Part shown: positions 36,110 through 44,975 of the stretch, piece after piece
Layout: each line of letters opens with the position of its first letter
Position numbering within the stretch: position 1 is the stretch's first letter
NCBI GenBank assembly: GCA_947479085.1
Contig: CANJYB010000012.1
Span: 1 to 64,000, forward strand
From: Bacteroidota bacterium
GTDB lineage: Bacteria > Bacteroidota > Bacteroidia > 2-12-FULL-35-15
Direction of reading: 5' to 3'
Length of the DNA: 64,000 bases
Notes under the pieces: generated by a model
What the model was told of the DNA's origin: nothing
The model's input: only the letters and a program-made list of their open reading frames with translations
The model's database searches: none
Position numbers and translations under genes: made by a program

Positions 36110-36460
36110 ATGAATAAAGTAATAGTTGAAGGAATTAAGGTGTATGCTTACCATGGATGCATGGAGGAAGAGGGAAGGCTTGGCGGTAATTATATTGTAG
36201 ATGTAACTATTGAAACCGACTTTACAGAAGCAGCAAAAACAGATGATTTAAGTAAAACGGTAGATTATGTAGCCGTATGTGATATAGTGAAATCCGAAAT
36301 GGCTGTTCGCTCCAAACTGATTGAGCAAGTTGGGCAACGCATCATTGATAAAATTAAAAAAGAATTGAAAGGAATAAAAAAGGCAACTGTAAAAGTTACT
36401 AAACTGAATCCCCCTATAAATGGTGTGGTGGGAAGTGTATGTATTGAAATAGAAGAATAA
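36110..36460 (+). CDS. folB: Dihydroneopterin aldolase
   Basis: A 116-residue enzyme of folate synthesis that cleaves dihydroneopterin. IKVYAYHGCMEEEGRLGGNY near residues 8-27 contains the conserved Gly-Cys/His and Glu, and DLSKTVDYVAV near 46 contains the Tyr and Val of the active site. The C-terminal strand KLNPPINGVVGSVCIEIEE is typical. The start at 36110 begins right after the gltX stop, so co-transcription is likely. Confidence 0.92.
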   Translation: MNKVIVEGIKVYAYHGCMEEEGRLGGNYIVDVTIETDFTEAAKTDDLSKTVDYVAVCDIVKSEMAVRSKLIEQVGQRIIDKIKKELKGIKKATVKVTKLNPPINGVVGSVCIEIEE

Positions 36461-36482
36461 GTGTTTGTTTCAAAATATTTTT

Positions 36483-36490
36483 TACCTTTG
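36483..36490 (+). promoter_or_regulatory. -7 box of tRNA-Cys
   Basis: TACCTTTG matches TAnnTTTG. TTTG at 36464-36467 may be the -33 element. The tRNA starts 19 bases downstream. Confidence 0.6.
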
Positions 36491-36508
36491 CACCTCTTAA
36501 AAACAAAA

Positions 36509-36579
36509 GGTCCTGTGGCCGAGCGGTTAGGCTGAGCTCTGCAAAAGCTCCTACTGCGGTTCAAATCCGCACGGGACCT
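36509..36579 (+). tRNA. tRNA-Cys (GCA), attachment site of the integrative element
   Basis: A 71-nt cloverleaf. The acceptor GGTCCTG pairs with CGGGACC (one G-T), followed by discriminator U73, as is usual for tRNA-Cys. The D-arm is GCCGAGCGGTTAGGC, the anticodon arm is GAGCT-CTGCAAA-AGCTC with anticodon GCA, and the T-arm is TGCGG-TTCAAAT-CCGCA. CCA is not encoded. The last bases, from the 3' half of the T-stem onward, form the attL core and are repeated at 50364, so the gene was rebuilt by the incoming element. Confidence 0.95.
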
Positions 36580-36582
36580 CAA
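36567..36582. other. attL core, left end of the element
   Basis: The 16-bp core covers the 3' half of the tRNA-Cys T-stem, the acceptor 3' strand, U73 and CAA. The flanking bases differ from those at attR, which sets the core length. Confidence 0.88.
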
Positions 36583-36592
36583 CCAAAAGTTG

Positions 36593-36627
36593 AAAACCCT
36601 TACAAACGATACGTTTGTGAGGGTTTT
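36593..36627 (+). terminator. Element-borne hairpin after tRNA-Cys
   Basis: AAAACCCTTACAAACG pairs with CGTTTGTGAGGGTTTT (one wobble) around a three-base loop, followed by GTTTTTG. It lies 13 bases after the tRNA and inside attL, so it probably replaces the native terminator now found beyond attR. Confidence 0.75.
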
Positions 36628-36636
36628 GTTTTTGCA

Positions 36637-36659
36637 GGGGTCGATTCGGGGGTCGGTTG
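36637..36659. repeat. Paired GGGGTCGGTT-type repeats inside attL
   Basis: Two GGGGTCG(A/G)TT words in tandem, about 12 bp apart. The same pair in the same orientation occurs inside attR at 50225-50247. They could be arm-type integrase sites. The rest of 36660-37007 shows no supported gene. Confidence 0.6.
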
Positions 36660-37007
36660 ATGCAAAAGAGCGCACAAAAGAATATATTAGGTTGATTGCT
36701 GATACCTACTGCATTTTGAACTGCAAAATTGAACTCTGGTTGCATCTGGATATATGAAGGTATATTTATAATAATATTTTAATAGGGGGCTTTTCAAAAG
36801 TTAGTCCGTCTTCACATAATATGACGAAGTGTCAGAGCCTACTACAAGTATATTCTAATGAATATTAAAAGGGGTATTTCTTTAAACAAATATGAAACAG
36901 CAGAAAATTATGTTCTTCAAATCAAATAAACAACGTAGAATTATTTTTTTGGAGTGGTTGGAATAATATTTTAGAGGAGGGGATAAGAGTATTGAAGAGA
37001 AGATCAG

Positions 37008-37331
37008 ATGGTAGTAGTAAGTGATTTTATAATAAAAATATTTGAATTTGTTTTTCGGAGCAAAATTAGAGCAATTGCAATTTATCCTTTCATTTTTATT
37101 CCATCAAGAACGAAAATGAATAAGGTGTTATTGAATCACGAAAAAATCCATTTAAGACAGCAATTAGAACTTTTAATTATCCCTTTTTATATCTGGTACT
37201 TGATTGAAAATATTTTTAAAGATTACGAAATGATTTCTTTTGAAAAGGAAGCATTCGCAAATGAGAAAGACCTGAATTATTTGAGAAAAAGAAAACTATT
37301 CCATTTTGTCAAGTATATAATAACAAAATAG
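37008..37331 (+). CDS. Small HExxH protein, putative metalloprotease-like
   Basis: A 107-residue protein. Residues about 43-47 read HEKIH, a zincin-type HExxH, and a Glu lies further on in SFEKEAFANEKDL near residue 79. A hydrophobic stretch between them (LLIIPFYIWYLIENIF) would sit in or on the membrane. The arrangement recalls M48/M56 peptidases but is far shorter. I infer, without proof, a tiny membrane metallohydrolase. It is the first gene inside the element. The 221-bp gap after it shows nothing but AT-rich sequence. Confidence 0.55.
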   Translation: MVVVSDFIIKIFEFVFRSKIRAIAIYPFIFIPSRTKMNKVLLNHEKIHLRQQLELLIIPFYIWYLIENIFKDYEMISFEKEAFANEKDLNYLRKRKLFHFVKYIITK

Positions 37332-37552
37332 AAAGACCAGATTTAAGAAGGTGAAAAAGTTAATAATATTATTCTACCTCTTATTACCCAAAAATTTGCT
37401 AGTTCTCTAAAATATTTTATTCCTACCCGATTTTAATTCATCAATAGTATTCTTTTCAATTAATTTATGAAACTTTATTAAACAACCATTTTATTCCAAA
37501 ACGGCATACTGAGTAAATGTCCGTAACATTGCCTGTTGGAATATGAATTTTT

Positions 37553-37780
37553 ATGGCAAAAGTTTCTTATACACAAGATAGAAAAACATTATGTGTATTG
37601 CTTGTTCAGGCTCGTGAGCAAGCAAATTTAACACAAAAGCAAGTTGCTGATACTGGCATTGTGAGTCAAAGCGAAATTTCAAAAATTGAAAATGGTCAGC
37701 GAAAAGTTGAATTTGTTGTTCTTGTAAAACTCGCTGAGTTATACAAAAGACCTATTGAATATTTTAAAACGAAAAAATAA
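37553..37780 (+). CDS. XRE-family HTH regulator, controller-protein-like
   Basis: A 75-residue single-domain DNA-binding protein. The helix-turn-helix runs from residue 20 to 50, with AREQANLTQKQVADTGIVSQSEISKIENGQRK in split form (LTQKQVAD and SQSEISKIENG). Its size and position match controller (C) proteins that time the expression of restriction genes after a system enters a new cell. It is three bases upstream of the McrB-like gene. I did not find a clear palindromic operator upstream. Confidence 0.8.
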   Translation: MAKVSYTQDRKTLCVLLVQAREQANLTQKQVADTGIVSQSEISKIENGQRKVEFVVLVKLAELYKRPIEYFKTKK

Positions 37781-37783
37781 AAA

Positions 37784-39619
37784 ATGGCTTGGCCAATTAC
37801 ACAACCGCATAGAGAATCTTTCATTCAGTTCTTGGAACCGAATCCTCCAACGAATAGTCATGGGAATTTGAATGTCAATACATTTTCGTTTTACTCCTCT
37901 GAATTAAAAAATATTAAGCAGTTAGTTGATTGCATAATTAAAGTCAATGCAGGACAATTGCAGGGAAGTGATACATCATCTGTCAGATATAGAAATACAA
38001 TGAAGAATATGGGATTGCTTGTAAACACTGCTGGAGTTTACACCTTGTCTTCAATTGGTCAAATAGCAATCGGGTATTTAACTGCAAACAGTTTGACTGC
38101 TGCCAACATTTCTTTACCTGCAAATAAGCGCCACACTTTAGAGATTGAAAAGTTAATCATTGATAGTTTAATTGATGAACTAATAAAAGGAAATGTAAAA
38201 GGGTTATGTAATGCTACATTCAATGAAATACTTTACAACGCACAAGAAATTTACAATAATATCCCTACAAGTCAAAGAGCAACCGTGCTGTCAGACCTTG
38301 ACAAATTATATTTTTTGCAGTCCATTGATTCAACTGGTGATGAAGCAAAAAGATATTTCCGTTTAAACGCTGCTAATCAAACTGCTTACTATCGGTTGTG
38401 GCTTGACTATTCTGAATCTGCAACATTTCCTGCTACTGCACCAAGAGGAATAATTGATAAAATGGTTTATGACTATTGTAGACCAAGAGCAAAAAAAACA
38501 ATTCAATTTGACTGCCGATATAGAATTGAAGCATTCTTAAAAGCATACGAATTTTGTGTAACCAAGTATGGAGATACAATGCCGTTCTTAAATAAAGATT
38601 TTGAAAACATTAACCAGAGAAAAAAAATTAGCAATATGAATAATACCGCAAATAGAAATTTTGAGCTTGCAACAAAAGCTGCTCCAACTGTTTCAGCTAA
38701 ACCAAGACATAGAATTATTTCTGGCTGTCCAGGGTCTGGCAAAAGTTTATTTGTGGAAACCGAAGCGAATGCTTTGCCGAATAGTTATCTGGTGAAAACA
38801 ACCTTCCATCAAGAAACAACCTACTATGATTTTGTTGGAACATACAAACCAACTCCGCTATATGAAAAGAATGATGACATTGTAAATTCAGCAGGAGTAA
38901 AATTTGAGTTGGGTAAACCTGTAATTAATTACTCGTTTGTTTTCGGACACTTGATTGAATCATACTTGTTCGCAATTAAAAATCCGAACTGGAATATTGT
39001 TCTTGTGATTGATGAAATCAACAGAGGAAATGTCGGGGTAATTTTTGGCGACTTTTTTCAGTTGTTAGACAGAGATAACACAAATGGAAATGAAAGCAAG
39101 TATTCAATTTTGCCAAATGCTGATTTGATAGAATTCTTAAATGGGTTTGACTTCATGCAGCCAATACTTACGAAATCAAAGAACCACATTAAACTTCCTG
39201 GGAACTTGTTTATCTGGGGAACAATGAACAGTGCAGACCAAGGTGTTTTTCCAATTGATTCTGCATTTAGAAGAAGATGGGAATTTGAATACAAAGGATA
39301 CAACGAAGCATGTGCTTACGGAACTGATGTGTTGAAATACAATAACGCAAATGTGCAATGGGAATCTTTCAGAAACCAAATCAACAAAAAACTGCTGACT
39401 GATTTAAACATTCCAGAAGATAAACTAATCGGTCCTTACTTCTTGACAAAAGAAGAAATCAGTAGTCCAGAAAAAGTTTTGAATAAACTGTTTCTGTATT
39501 TGTGGGATGATGTCGCCAGATTTCAGCATAAAGAATTGATGAGTTACGATTCGTTTGCTGATTTAAAAACTGCTTGGAAAAATGGCGTAGGCAAAATTTT
39601 CACTTTTGATATTGTCTGA
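37784..39619 (+). CDS. McrB-like AAA+ ATPase/GTPase of a restriction system
   Basis: A 611-residue protein. The N-terminal 290 residues are unrecognised and probably recognise DNA. The motor follows: Walker A GCPGSGKS near residue 313, Walker B VLVIDEINRG near 406, GTMNSADQG near 480 and the arginine-rich RRRWEF near 494. This combination, with NxAD in the sensor region, is that of McrB-type motors, which drive nuclease partners along DNA. The last base of its stop overlaps the first base of the nuclease gene. Together they resemble the R1/R2 pair of LlaJI. Confidence 0.88.
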   Translation: MAWPITQPHRESFIQFLEPNPPTNSHGNLNVNTFSFYSSELKNIKQLVDCIIKVNAGQLQGSDTSSVRYRNTMKNMGLLVNTAGVYTLSSIGQIAIGYLTANSLTAANISLPANKRHTLEIEKLIIDSLIDELIKGNVKGLCNATFNEILYNAQEIYNNIPTSQRATVLSDLDKLYFLQSIDSTGDEAKRYFRLNAANQTAYYRLWLDYSESATFPATAPRGIIDKMVYDYCRPRAKKTIQFDCRYRIEAFLKAYEFCVTKYGDTMPFLNKDFENINQRKKISNMNNTANRNFELATKAAPTVSAKPRHRIISGCPGSGKSLFVETEANALPNSYLVKTTFHQETTYYDFVGTYKPTPLYEKNDDIVNSAGVKFELGKPVINYSFVFGHLIESYLFAIKNPNWNIVLVIDEINRGNVGVIFGDFFQLLDRDNTNGNESKYSILPNADLIEFLNGFDFMQPILTKSKNHIKLPGNLFIWGTMNSADQGVFPIDSAFRRRWEFEYKGYNEACAYGTDVLKYNNANVQWESFRNQINKKLLTDLNIPEDKLIGPYFLTKEEISSPEKVLNKLFLYLWDDVARFQHKELMSYDSFADLKTAWKNGVGKIFTFDIV

Positions 39620-40968
39620 TGTTGAAAGAGGAACTTCATATTATTTCAGAAGGTGAATCATTCATTTTAAAAGAATGGTGCAGAAAACTTTCAATTACCG
39701 ACTCTGAATTTGATGAACTTCTCAATTGCAGAATTTTTCTGCAAGTAGAAAGCAATTTGTTTAGAAACACATTTGTCGGAACAATTAAACTCAGAAAAAA
39801 TTTATTTTACTCATTGCCGAAATGTTTTTCTATTGAAAACAATTCCGATGAAAAAACTGTAAAGCAAATTGTTCAATTGGTTGAAAAGAGTTTGCTTGCT
39901 TACAAGAAAAGAATTGACAGCTCAAAAGCAATTCGGACAGAAGAAAATTTTTATTTGGCAATAAGGTATTTGCAAACCAGAACTGAATTTGATTTACTTC
40001 TCACCCTAAAAGAAAGCTATTTCAAAAATGGTTTGTTCCGAAAAAAGAAAAACAAGTATCAAGAAAGAAAATCTTTTGCAGGTGTAAATTGGCAACAAAC
40101 AATTAGCAAACGACAACCAATTTATTCTGATGGAACTCCCGTTTATGTAAGCCCTATTTCAAAAGATTTTTCTTTTGAAGAAAGTAAGATTACTATACTC
40201 CACTTATCAATTCTCAGTTATCTGGCAAAGAAGTATCACTTCTTTGAATACAGCGGAAACTTATCTGCTACTCTGAAATCTGAAAACTTAGAATACTTGT
40301 CGGAAATCGAATTGAGAAGAGATGCTGTAAACTGGATTAGCATTTTGAACTCTGAACTAAGAAGAACTTACAAGGATGAGTTGAAAGAAATTTTATTGTT
40401 GTTAAGAGAGTTTTTTGTTGAAGATGGTTACAGGTCAGTGAAAACTTTTAGCTTGTTTGGTACAAGTTATTACTACATGGTTTGGGAAGATGCATTGAAA
40501 GTTGCAATGACTGATGAGTATGAAAAATTTATCTCACAAATTGGTCAACCGATTTATCATTTACAAAATGGTACTAGTAGTAATGCTGGACAAGAACCTG
40601 ATATTTTAATTGAGAGAGAAAATTCATTTTACATCTTGGATGCAAAATATTATGTCTTACAAAGGTCAAAGCCAGGGTGGAAAGATATTGTTAAGCAACT
40701 GTTCTATCAAAAATCATTTGTCCCACAAAAGGAATACGATACAATTGAGAATATTTTTTTAGTTCCGTTGCTGCTGCAAACGGAAAAACTACAAATTGAG
40801 AAAGCAGATGAATACTTTGGAAAAGTTGTTGTTGAACATGGCGGTATTGCCTTGTCAGATTTTCCTGAGATAAAAATATTGGGATTGAATCCTGTAAATG
40901 TTTTTCGCAATTACATACGAACTTCACCAGAGCAAATAAATTTTACAAACCTGCTGCCACCAAATTAA
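39619..40968 (+). CDS. LlaJI/McrC-like restriction endonuclease subunit
   Basis: A 449-residue protein. The N-terminal region (FVGTIKLRKNLFYSLPKCF near 50) matches the LlaJI family. A PD-(D/E)xK nuclease core is visible as PDILIE near residue 325 and LDAKYY near 340. It would cut DNA when moved or activated by the McrB-like partner. It starts on the partner's stop codon, so the two are co-translated. The gene converges on, and overlaps by 26 bases, a methyltransferase gene on the minus strand. Confidence 0.85.
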   Translation: MLKEELHIISEGESFILKEWCRKLSITDSEFDELLNCRIFLQVESNLFRNTFVGTIKLRKNLFYSLPKCFSIENNSDEKTVKQIVQLVEKSLLAYKKRIDSSKAIRTEENFYLAIRYLQTRTEFDLLLTLKESYFKNGLFRKKKNKYQERKSFAGVNWQQTISKRQPIYSDGTPVYVSPISKDFSFEESKITILHLSILSYLAKKYHFFEYSGNLSATLKSENLEYLSEIELRRDAVNWISILNSELRRTYKDELKEILLLLREFFVEDGYRSVKTFSLFGTSYYYMVWEDALKVAMTDEYEKFISQIGQPIYHLQNGTSSNAGQEPDILIERENSFYILDAKYYVLQRSKPGWKDIVKQLFYQKSFVPQKEYDTIENIFLVPLLLQTEKLQIEKADEYFGKVVVEHGGIALSDFPEIKILGLNPVNVFRNYIRTSPEQINFTNLLPPN

Positions 40969-42331
40969 GTTCTTCGGCAATTGGATTGGAAAAGAATTGC
41001 AGTCCGAAATTTTTATTCGGAATAGATAAAAAGTTGTTTCCGTTTTTTATTCCATTCGAAATGGTTATTCCATTTTCTATTTTTTGTCTTTCGCCAAAAA
41101 ATAAATACTCGTCAATGTGTTCCTTTTTTTCTCCAACTCTGCTTTGATAATTCTGTCTTTTTTGGAATAGAGGTTCTGCTTTGTGTGTTTTGAAAATTTC
41201 CAAATCTTGAAACAGACAAGATATTTTTTGAAAACCAATATCTGTTGCTACTTCATCTTTTGACCAATGATTCCAATGGTTTCTACCACCGTAATAACTC
41301 ATGATAACATACTTTGAGTGGCTGTTCGTGATGAGTTTCTTTATTGCAGAAATAAATTTTTCTTGAAAGCAGAAATCACTTGTGAAATCATCAAGCATAT
41401 TTTGACCACGAACAAATTCAATTTTGCCTAGGTAATCATCAAAGTTTTCAAGGAATGGGAAAGCACTGATAAAATTTATGAAATGATAGTAAGCGGAATA
41501 CTGGCGAAAGTTATATGGTGGGTCAATGTAGAGAATGTCATGCTCTGGAATTTCTTTACTAATTACTAAAGCATCGTTGCAATAAATTTTAGAATCATTG
41601 CCTAATTCATAAAGTGGAAGCTTTAAAGTAAGTTTTTGAAGTGAGTTTGGCCACAATTTATCCCTATTGAAGTCGTGAAAGGTTCCGTTCACATTTGCAA
41701 CCAAAACTACTTCTTCAATAACAGATGTTAGAAGTAAACAAACTTCATCATCGTTAATCAAATTCTCTTGATACCATTCTCTTATTTGCTCCATAACCAA
41801 GTCAAGTTTCTTTGCGTTGTTTTCGGAAAAGTAATTTCTTTTTCCTTCTGTGCCACGAACACTTTTGAAATAGGATTTAGAACCAAAGATTGTGTAATGC
41901 TCTTTGATAAACTCGTTTTGTGGTTGTCTGTAATCTTGAATGTTGTTTAAGTAATTGATAACATTCAATGCGTTGGAATTTTCTGAAAGAAAATTTTCAA
42001 GATTGAAATTGCTTAGAATAAGTCCGTTGTCCTTTCTAAGTAATTTATTAAAATAGATTTTGCTTTCCTCTTGTAAAATTGCTTGAGTTGGCAATTTTAA
42101 ATTTGAAAATGTGGGATAGGTTTCAAAACCAAAGTAGCATTTGCCGATAATAAATGAAAAGCGGTTGATGTCGTTTGAGAATACTTTAAACCCTTTGTTG
42201 TTAAAGAATCTTCCTGTGTTCGTAGTTCCTGCAAAAATGTCGCAAATGGATTTGCTGTCTGCACAATTTATTTTCACAAAATCATGAATACATTTTAAGA
42301 GAACTCTTTTGTTTCCCAAGTATTTTTCCAT
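40943..42331 (-). CDS. D12-class DNA adenine methyltransferase, second of a pair
   Basis: A 462-residue methyltransferase. Motif I (DIFAGTTNTGRFF near residue 31) comes before the catalytic DPPYNF (near 268), the order of alpha-class N6-adenine enzymes. An N-terminal KYLGNKRVLL is the motif X of the D12 group. It is likely to protect one strand of the restriction site, with the other methyltransferase on the other strand. It follows that gene by two bases. Confidence 0.88.
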   Translation of the reverse strand: MEKYLGNKRVLLKCIHDFVKINCADSKSICDIFAGTTNTGRFFNNKGFKVFSNDINRFSFIIGKCYFGFETYPTFSNLKLPTQAILQEESKIYFNKLLRKDNGLILSNFNLENFLSENSNALNVINYLNNIQDYRQPQNEFIKEHYTIFGSKSYFKSVRGTEGKRNYFSENNAKKLDLVMEQIREWYQENLINDDEVCLLLTSVIEEVVLVANVNGTFHDFNRDKLWPNSLQKLTLKLPLYELGNDSKIYCNDALVISKEIPEHDILYIDPPYNFRQYSAYYHFINFISAFPFLENFDDYLGKIEFVRGQNMLDDFTSDFCFQEKFISAIKKLITNSHSKYVIMSYYGGRNHWNHWSKDEVATDIGFQKISCLFQDLEIFKTHKAEPLFQKRQNYQSRVGEKKEHIDEYLFFGERQKIENGITISNGIKNGNNFLSIPNKNFGLQFFSNPIAEELNLVAAGL

Positions 42332-42333
42332 TG

Positions 42334-43749
42334 TCAGTTTTTTGTTTGTTTACAAAGAATCATTACTTCTCCATGCTTTAACGCCTCAGTATTATTTTTT
42401 GCTTGGTTTAATTTTCTGTGTTGATGTTGTTTTATTTCAATCACCTCAACACTTTCATAATATTTGTTTGCAAGTGAAATTATTTCGTCAATTGAAAGTA
42501 GTCGTGGTCTGTGTGTTGTGTTTTCCTCAAATGGAGAATAGGACAGAAGCAAAGGGCAATTAAATTTTGAAGCACCTTCAAATAAATCTGTGAATGCTCC
42601 TTTTACTTGTGATGGTACGCAGAATAAAGATTGGTGTCTATCAACTCTGTAAAGTCCTTTCATAATTACATTACCTACATTGGATTTATTCATTGTTGCA
42701 AGTTCTGGGTAATCATACAATGCAATTGACTCAAGGATATGATAGAACCTACTGTAATGGTCAATCGTGTATGGTGGGTCTGCGTAAAAGCAACCGATAT
42801 TCTCTTTGCAATTGTCTAAAAAATATTTGTAGTCAGAAGTAATTGACTTGTTCGTTGGCTGCTGAAAACAGTTACTTGAATATTCATTCAACCATTTTGT
42901 GAAAATAGTTACAACATCATAGTTCCTGTCTCTTACTGACCTTGACGCAAGTAATTTTTTGGGCTTATTGTTTTTGTCTGTAAGTTTCATTGGTTGTGCA
43001 AACTGTTTTCCAACAGTTGCAACAATTTCACTTAGTGTGCTGAGTAGCGAAGCAAGGAGGATTGAATATTTGGGTTTGTCAATTGATTTCAGTTCGTTTA
43101 TTTTAAACAGTAACGCATCAATCATTATTGATTGTCTGAATGAAAAATAAACGCCACCGTAATAAAGTGAGCAGTAAGAAGTTTTTCTTGAAAGTTCGGT
43201 TGCCGCTTTAAATCGTTCTTCAAATTTCTTTAAGGCGGTCAGAACAATATTTTCTGTGTCGGGAAAAAGATTGTTTGATTTTAAATAACTGTAAACTGAA
43301 CAGTTTTCAACGAATGAAGCAAACTTTAGTTTATCATCATCCGAAGCAAGTTTTGATTTCAATAGTGATTCTTCCAAACTTGTTAATGGCTCGTACATAA
43401 ATTGAAGGTCAGAAAAAATTGCATTATCAGTTGCCTCTTTAATGAATGATGTAATTTCTTCTTTTGAAAATTTTCTTCCGTTTATGAGTGCTGATGAAAT
43501 TACTGTAGAGTAGTATTGAATATCTAAAGAGATTACTGCATTCTTGTTCGCTAAAAAATGAGATACCACACCTGAGCCAGAAAACAAATCACAAACGAGA
43601 TTGGATGTTTTGTTAGATTCAACAATTTCAGAAATTTCTTTTACCAGTCGGAGTTTACTTCCAAGATATTGGATAGGTCTGAATCCATTATTTTCAACAT
43701 TAGTATCAGAAACACTGTGAGTATAAATATCAAGTTCGGACTGAAACAT
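42334..43749 (-). CDS. D12-class DNA adenine methyltransferase, first of a pair
   Basis: A 471-residue methyltransferase. IQYLGSKLRLVKEI (near 27) is motif X, DLFSGSGVVSHFLA (near 54) is motif I and ADPPYTIDHY (near 320) is the catalytic motif IV. The C-terminal half probably holds the target-recognition domain. It has the same class and layout as its neighbour but low apparent identity to it, which fits two enzymes for the two strands of a non-palindromic site. It is one base from its XRE regulator. Confidence 0.88.
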   Translation of the reverse strand: MFQSELDIYTHSVSDTNVENNGFRPIQYLGSKLRLVKEISEIVESNKTSNLVCDLFSGSGVVSHFLANKNAVISLDIQYYSTVISSALINGRKFSKEEITSFIKEATDNAIFSDLQFMYEPLTSLEESLLKSKLASDDDKLKFASFVENCSVYSYLKSNNLFPDTENIVLTALKKFEERFKAATELSRKTSYCSLYYGGVYFSFRQSIMIDALLFKINELKSIDKPKYSILLASLLSTLSEIVATVGKQFAQPMKLTDKNNKPKKLLASRSVRDRNYDVVTIFTKWLNEYSSNCFQQPTNKSITSDYKYFLDNCKENIGCFYADPPYTIDHYSRFYHILESIALYDYPELATMNKSNVGNVIMKGLYRVDRHQSLFCVPSQVKGAFTDLFEGASKFNCPLLLSYSPFEENTTHRPRLLSIDEIISLANKYYESVEVIEIKQHQHRKLNQAKNNTEALKHGEVMILCKQTKN

Positions 43750-43750
43750 T

Positions 43751-44053
43751 TTATTTGTTTTTCTTTTTGTTGTATTGAATCTTTTCTTCCGCTAATTGCA
43801 TTGCTTTCAAAGCTAAATCTTCGTCTTCCAGTTCGTATACTACCTTATCAGAAAGCCAAGCAACTAATAAATCATCTTCTTTAACTTTGAAATACTTTGC
43901 AAGTTTTATGACTTGCTCTCGGTTTGGCTTTCGTTGTCCTCTTTCAACCTTACTAAGAATTGCTTGGTCAATATCAAGGAAAGCAGCAACAGTCCGTAAA
44001 GGAAGTTCCTTTTGTCCTCTTAACCTTTTAATTGTTTCACCTAAACTTTCCAT
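43751..44053 (-). CDS. XRE-family regulator of the methyltransferase operon
   Basis: A 100-residue HTH protein. The helix-turn-helix covers residues about 7-60 (TIKRLRGQKELPLRTVAAFL and DQAILSKVERGQRKPNREQ). The C-terminal 35 residues are Lys/Glu-rich and may dimerise. A perfect palindrome (44069-44087) lies 16 bases before its start and overlaps the likely -7 box, so self-repression is likely. It leads the operon with the two methyltransferases. Confidence 0.85.
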   Translation of the reverse strand: MESLGETIKRLRGQKELPLRTVAAFLDIDQAILSKVERGQRKPNREQVIKLAKYFKVKEDDLLVAWLSDKVVYELEDEDLALKAMQLAEEKIQYNKKKNK

Positions 44054-44068
44054 TTTGAATAATTACAC

Positions 44069-44087
44069 TTTGACAATATTTGTCAAA
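44069..44087. promoter_or_regulatory. Operator palindrome upstream of the methyltransferase operon
   Basis: TTTGACAA and TTGTCAAA form perfect 8-bp arms around TAT. The minus-strand -7 box TATGTTTG (44084-44091) overlaps the right arm. Confidence 0.65.
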
Positions 44088-44237
44088 CATACTATTAATT
44101 TGTATATCTAATTCAAAAAAGGTTGCTTTTTTTCAACAAAACAAATATTGTCTTTAAAAACCAAAAATAATTCTAAATTGAAACTTTCCTTCCCCAATTT
44201 TAAAATACTTATTTTGATTTTTAAATAAAAAAGCTAT

Positions 44238-44872
44238 AGTTTCTTATAACACTCCGCAGTTCAGCTTCTTTACTTCTACTTCTTGAAATCTGTTTGTCCG
44301 AAACGATTGTGAACACTCAGCAAACAACGCTGTGTTAATTGCTGACCAATTGAAATTTGATGAGAACTTTGAAAAACATTTTTAAAGTCAGTTTGCTGGA
44401 GATGCTGAATGCTGATTTGAAAAAGGTTCCCTTTTGCCAAACAGCACACAGCAATTCGGCATTTTACCTTCTGCTCCTTGAAAACTGTTTATCAGAACAG
44501 ATTTAAAGCGTTCGGCAATCTGCACAGCAAATAAAGAAAGGGTTAATTGCTGATTGATTAAGATTTGACCAAATTTTTGAAATTTAAGGACGAAAACAAA
44601 GTTGCTGAATTCGCTGAATGCTGATTTCCGCTTTTTTAAAAGTTACCTTTTGTTACACTGCACACGGCAATTCAGCGTCTTGGCTTCTCCTTCTTAAAAA
44701 CGGCTTGTCAGAAACGATTAAGAACATTCAGCACATAATACAGCGCACAGTGGCTGTGTAATTTGCTGACTGATTCAAGGTTGACCAAAGCTTTATAGTT
44801 CGGGGAAGAGAGCAGGTTTACTGAATTTGCTGACTGCTGTATCTGATAAAAAAAGTTTTCTAATTGAGTAAA
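44238..44872. repeat. Three diverged copies of a ~200-bp repeat, possibly structured RNA
   Basis: Copies begin near 44238, 44425 and 44642. Shared landmarks in order are a CAATTC(A/G)GC-type word, CTTCTT-type pyrimidines, GTTT(A/G)TC, CGATT, TCAGCAA, TTAATTGCTGA, and a closing GCTGAATGCTGATT region. In each copy TCAGCA (44317, 44512 as TCGGCA, 44728) can pair with a TGCTGA 20-30 bases later. The G in copy 2 keeps a G-T pair. Identity between copies looks only moderate. The whole gap 44054-44975 has no supported gene. Function is unknown; a non-coding RNA array or a replication/transfer region are both possible. Confidence 0.65.
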
Positions 44873-44975
44873 GTGTTTAGCTTTTTTTTGAAAGAGCGAA
44901 TTAGTTAATGATTCAAAACACAACAACCTGCGAAATTGATTTGCTCAACAACGCAGGTGTGTGTCTTTGTAATCT

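Noticed and set aside
44238-44872. CRISPR array or attC array in the island gap
   Set aside because: Period is about 200 bp with diverged copies and no short identical repeats or R'-type GTTRRRY ends.
44708-44926. 72-codon minus-strand frame in the repeat region
   Set aside because: It lies over the third repeat copy and the equivalent frames in the other two copies are not open.
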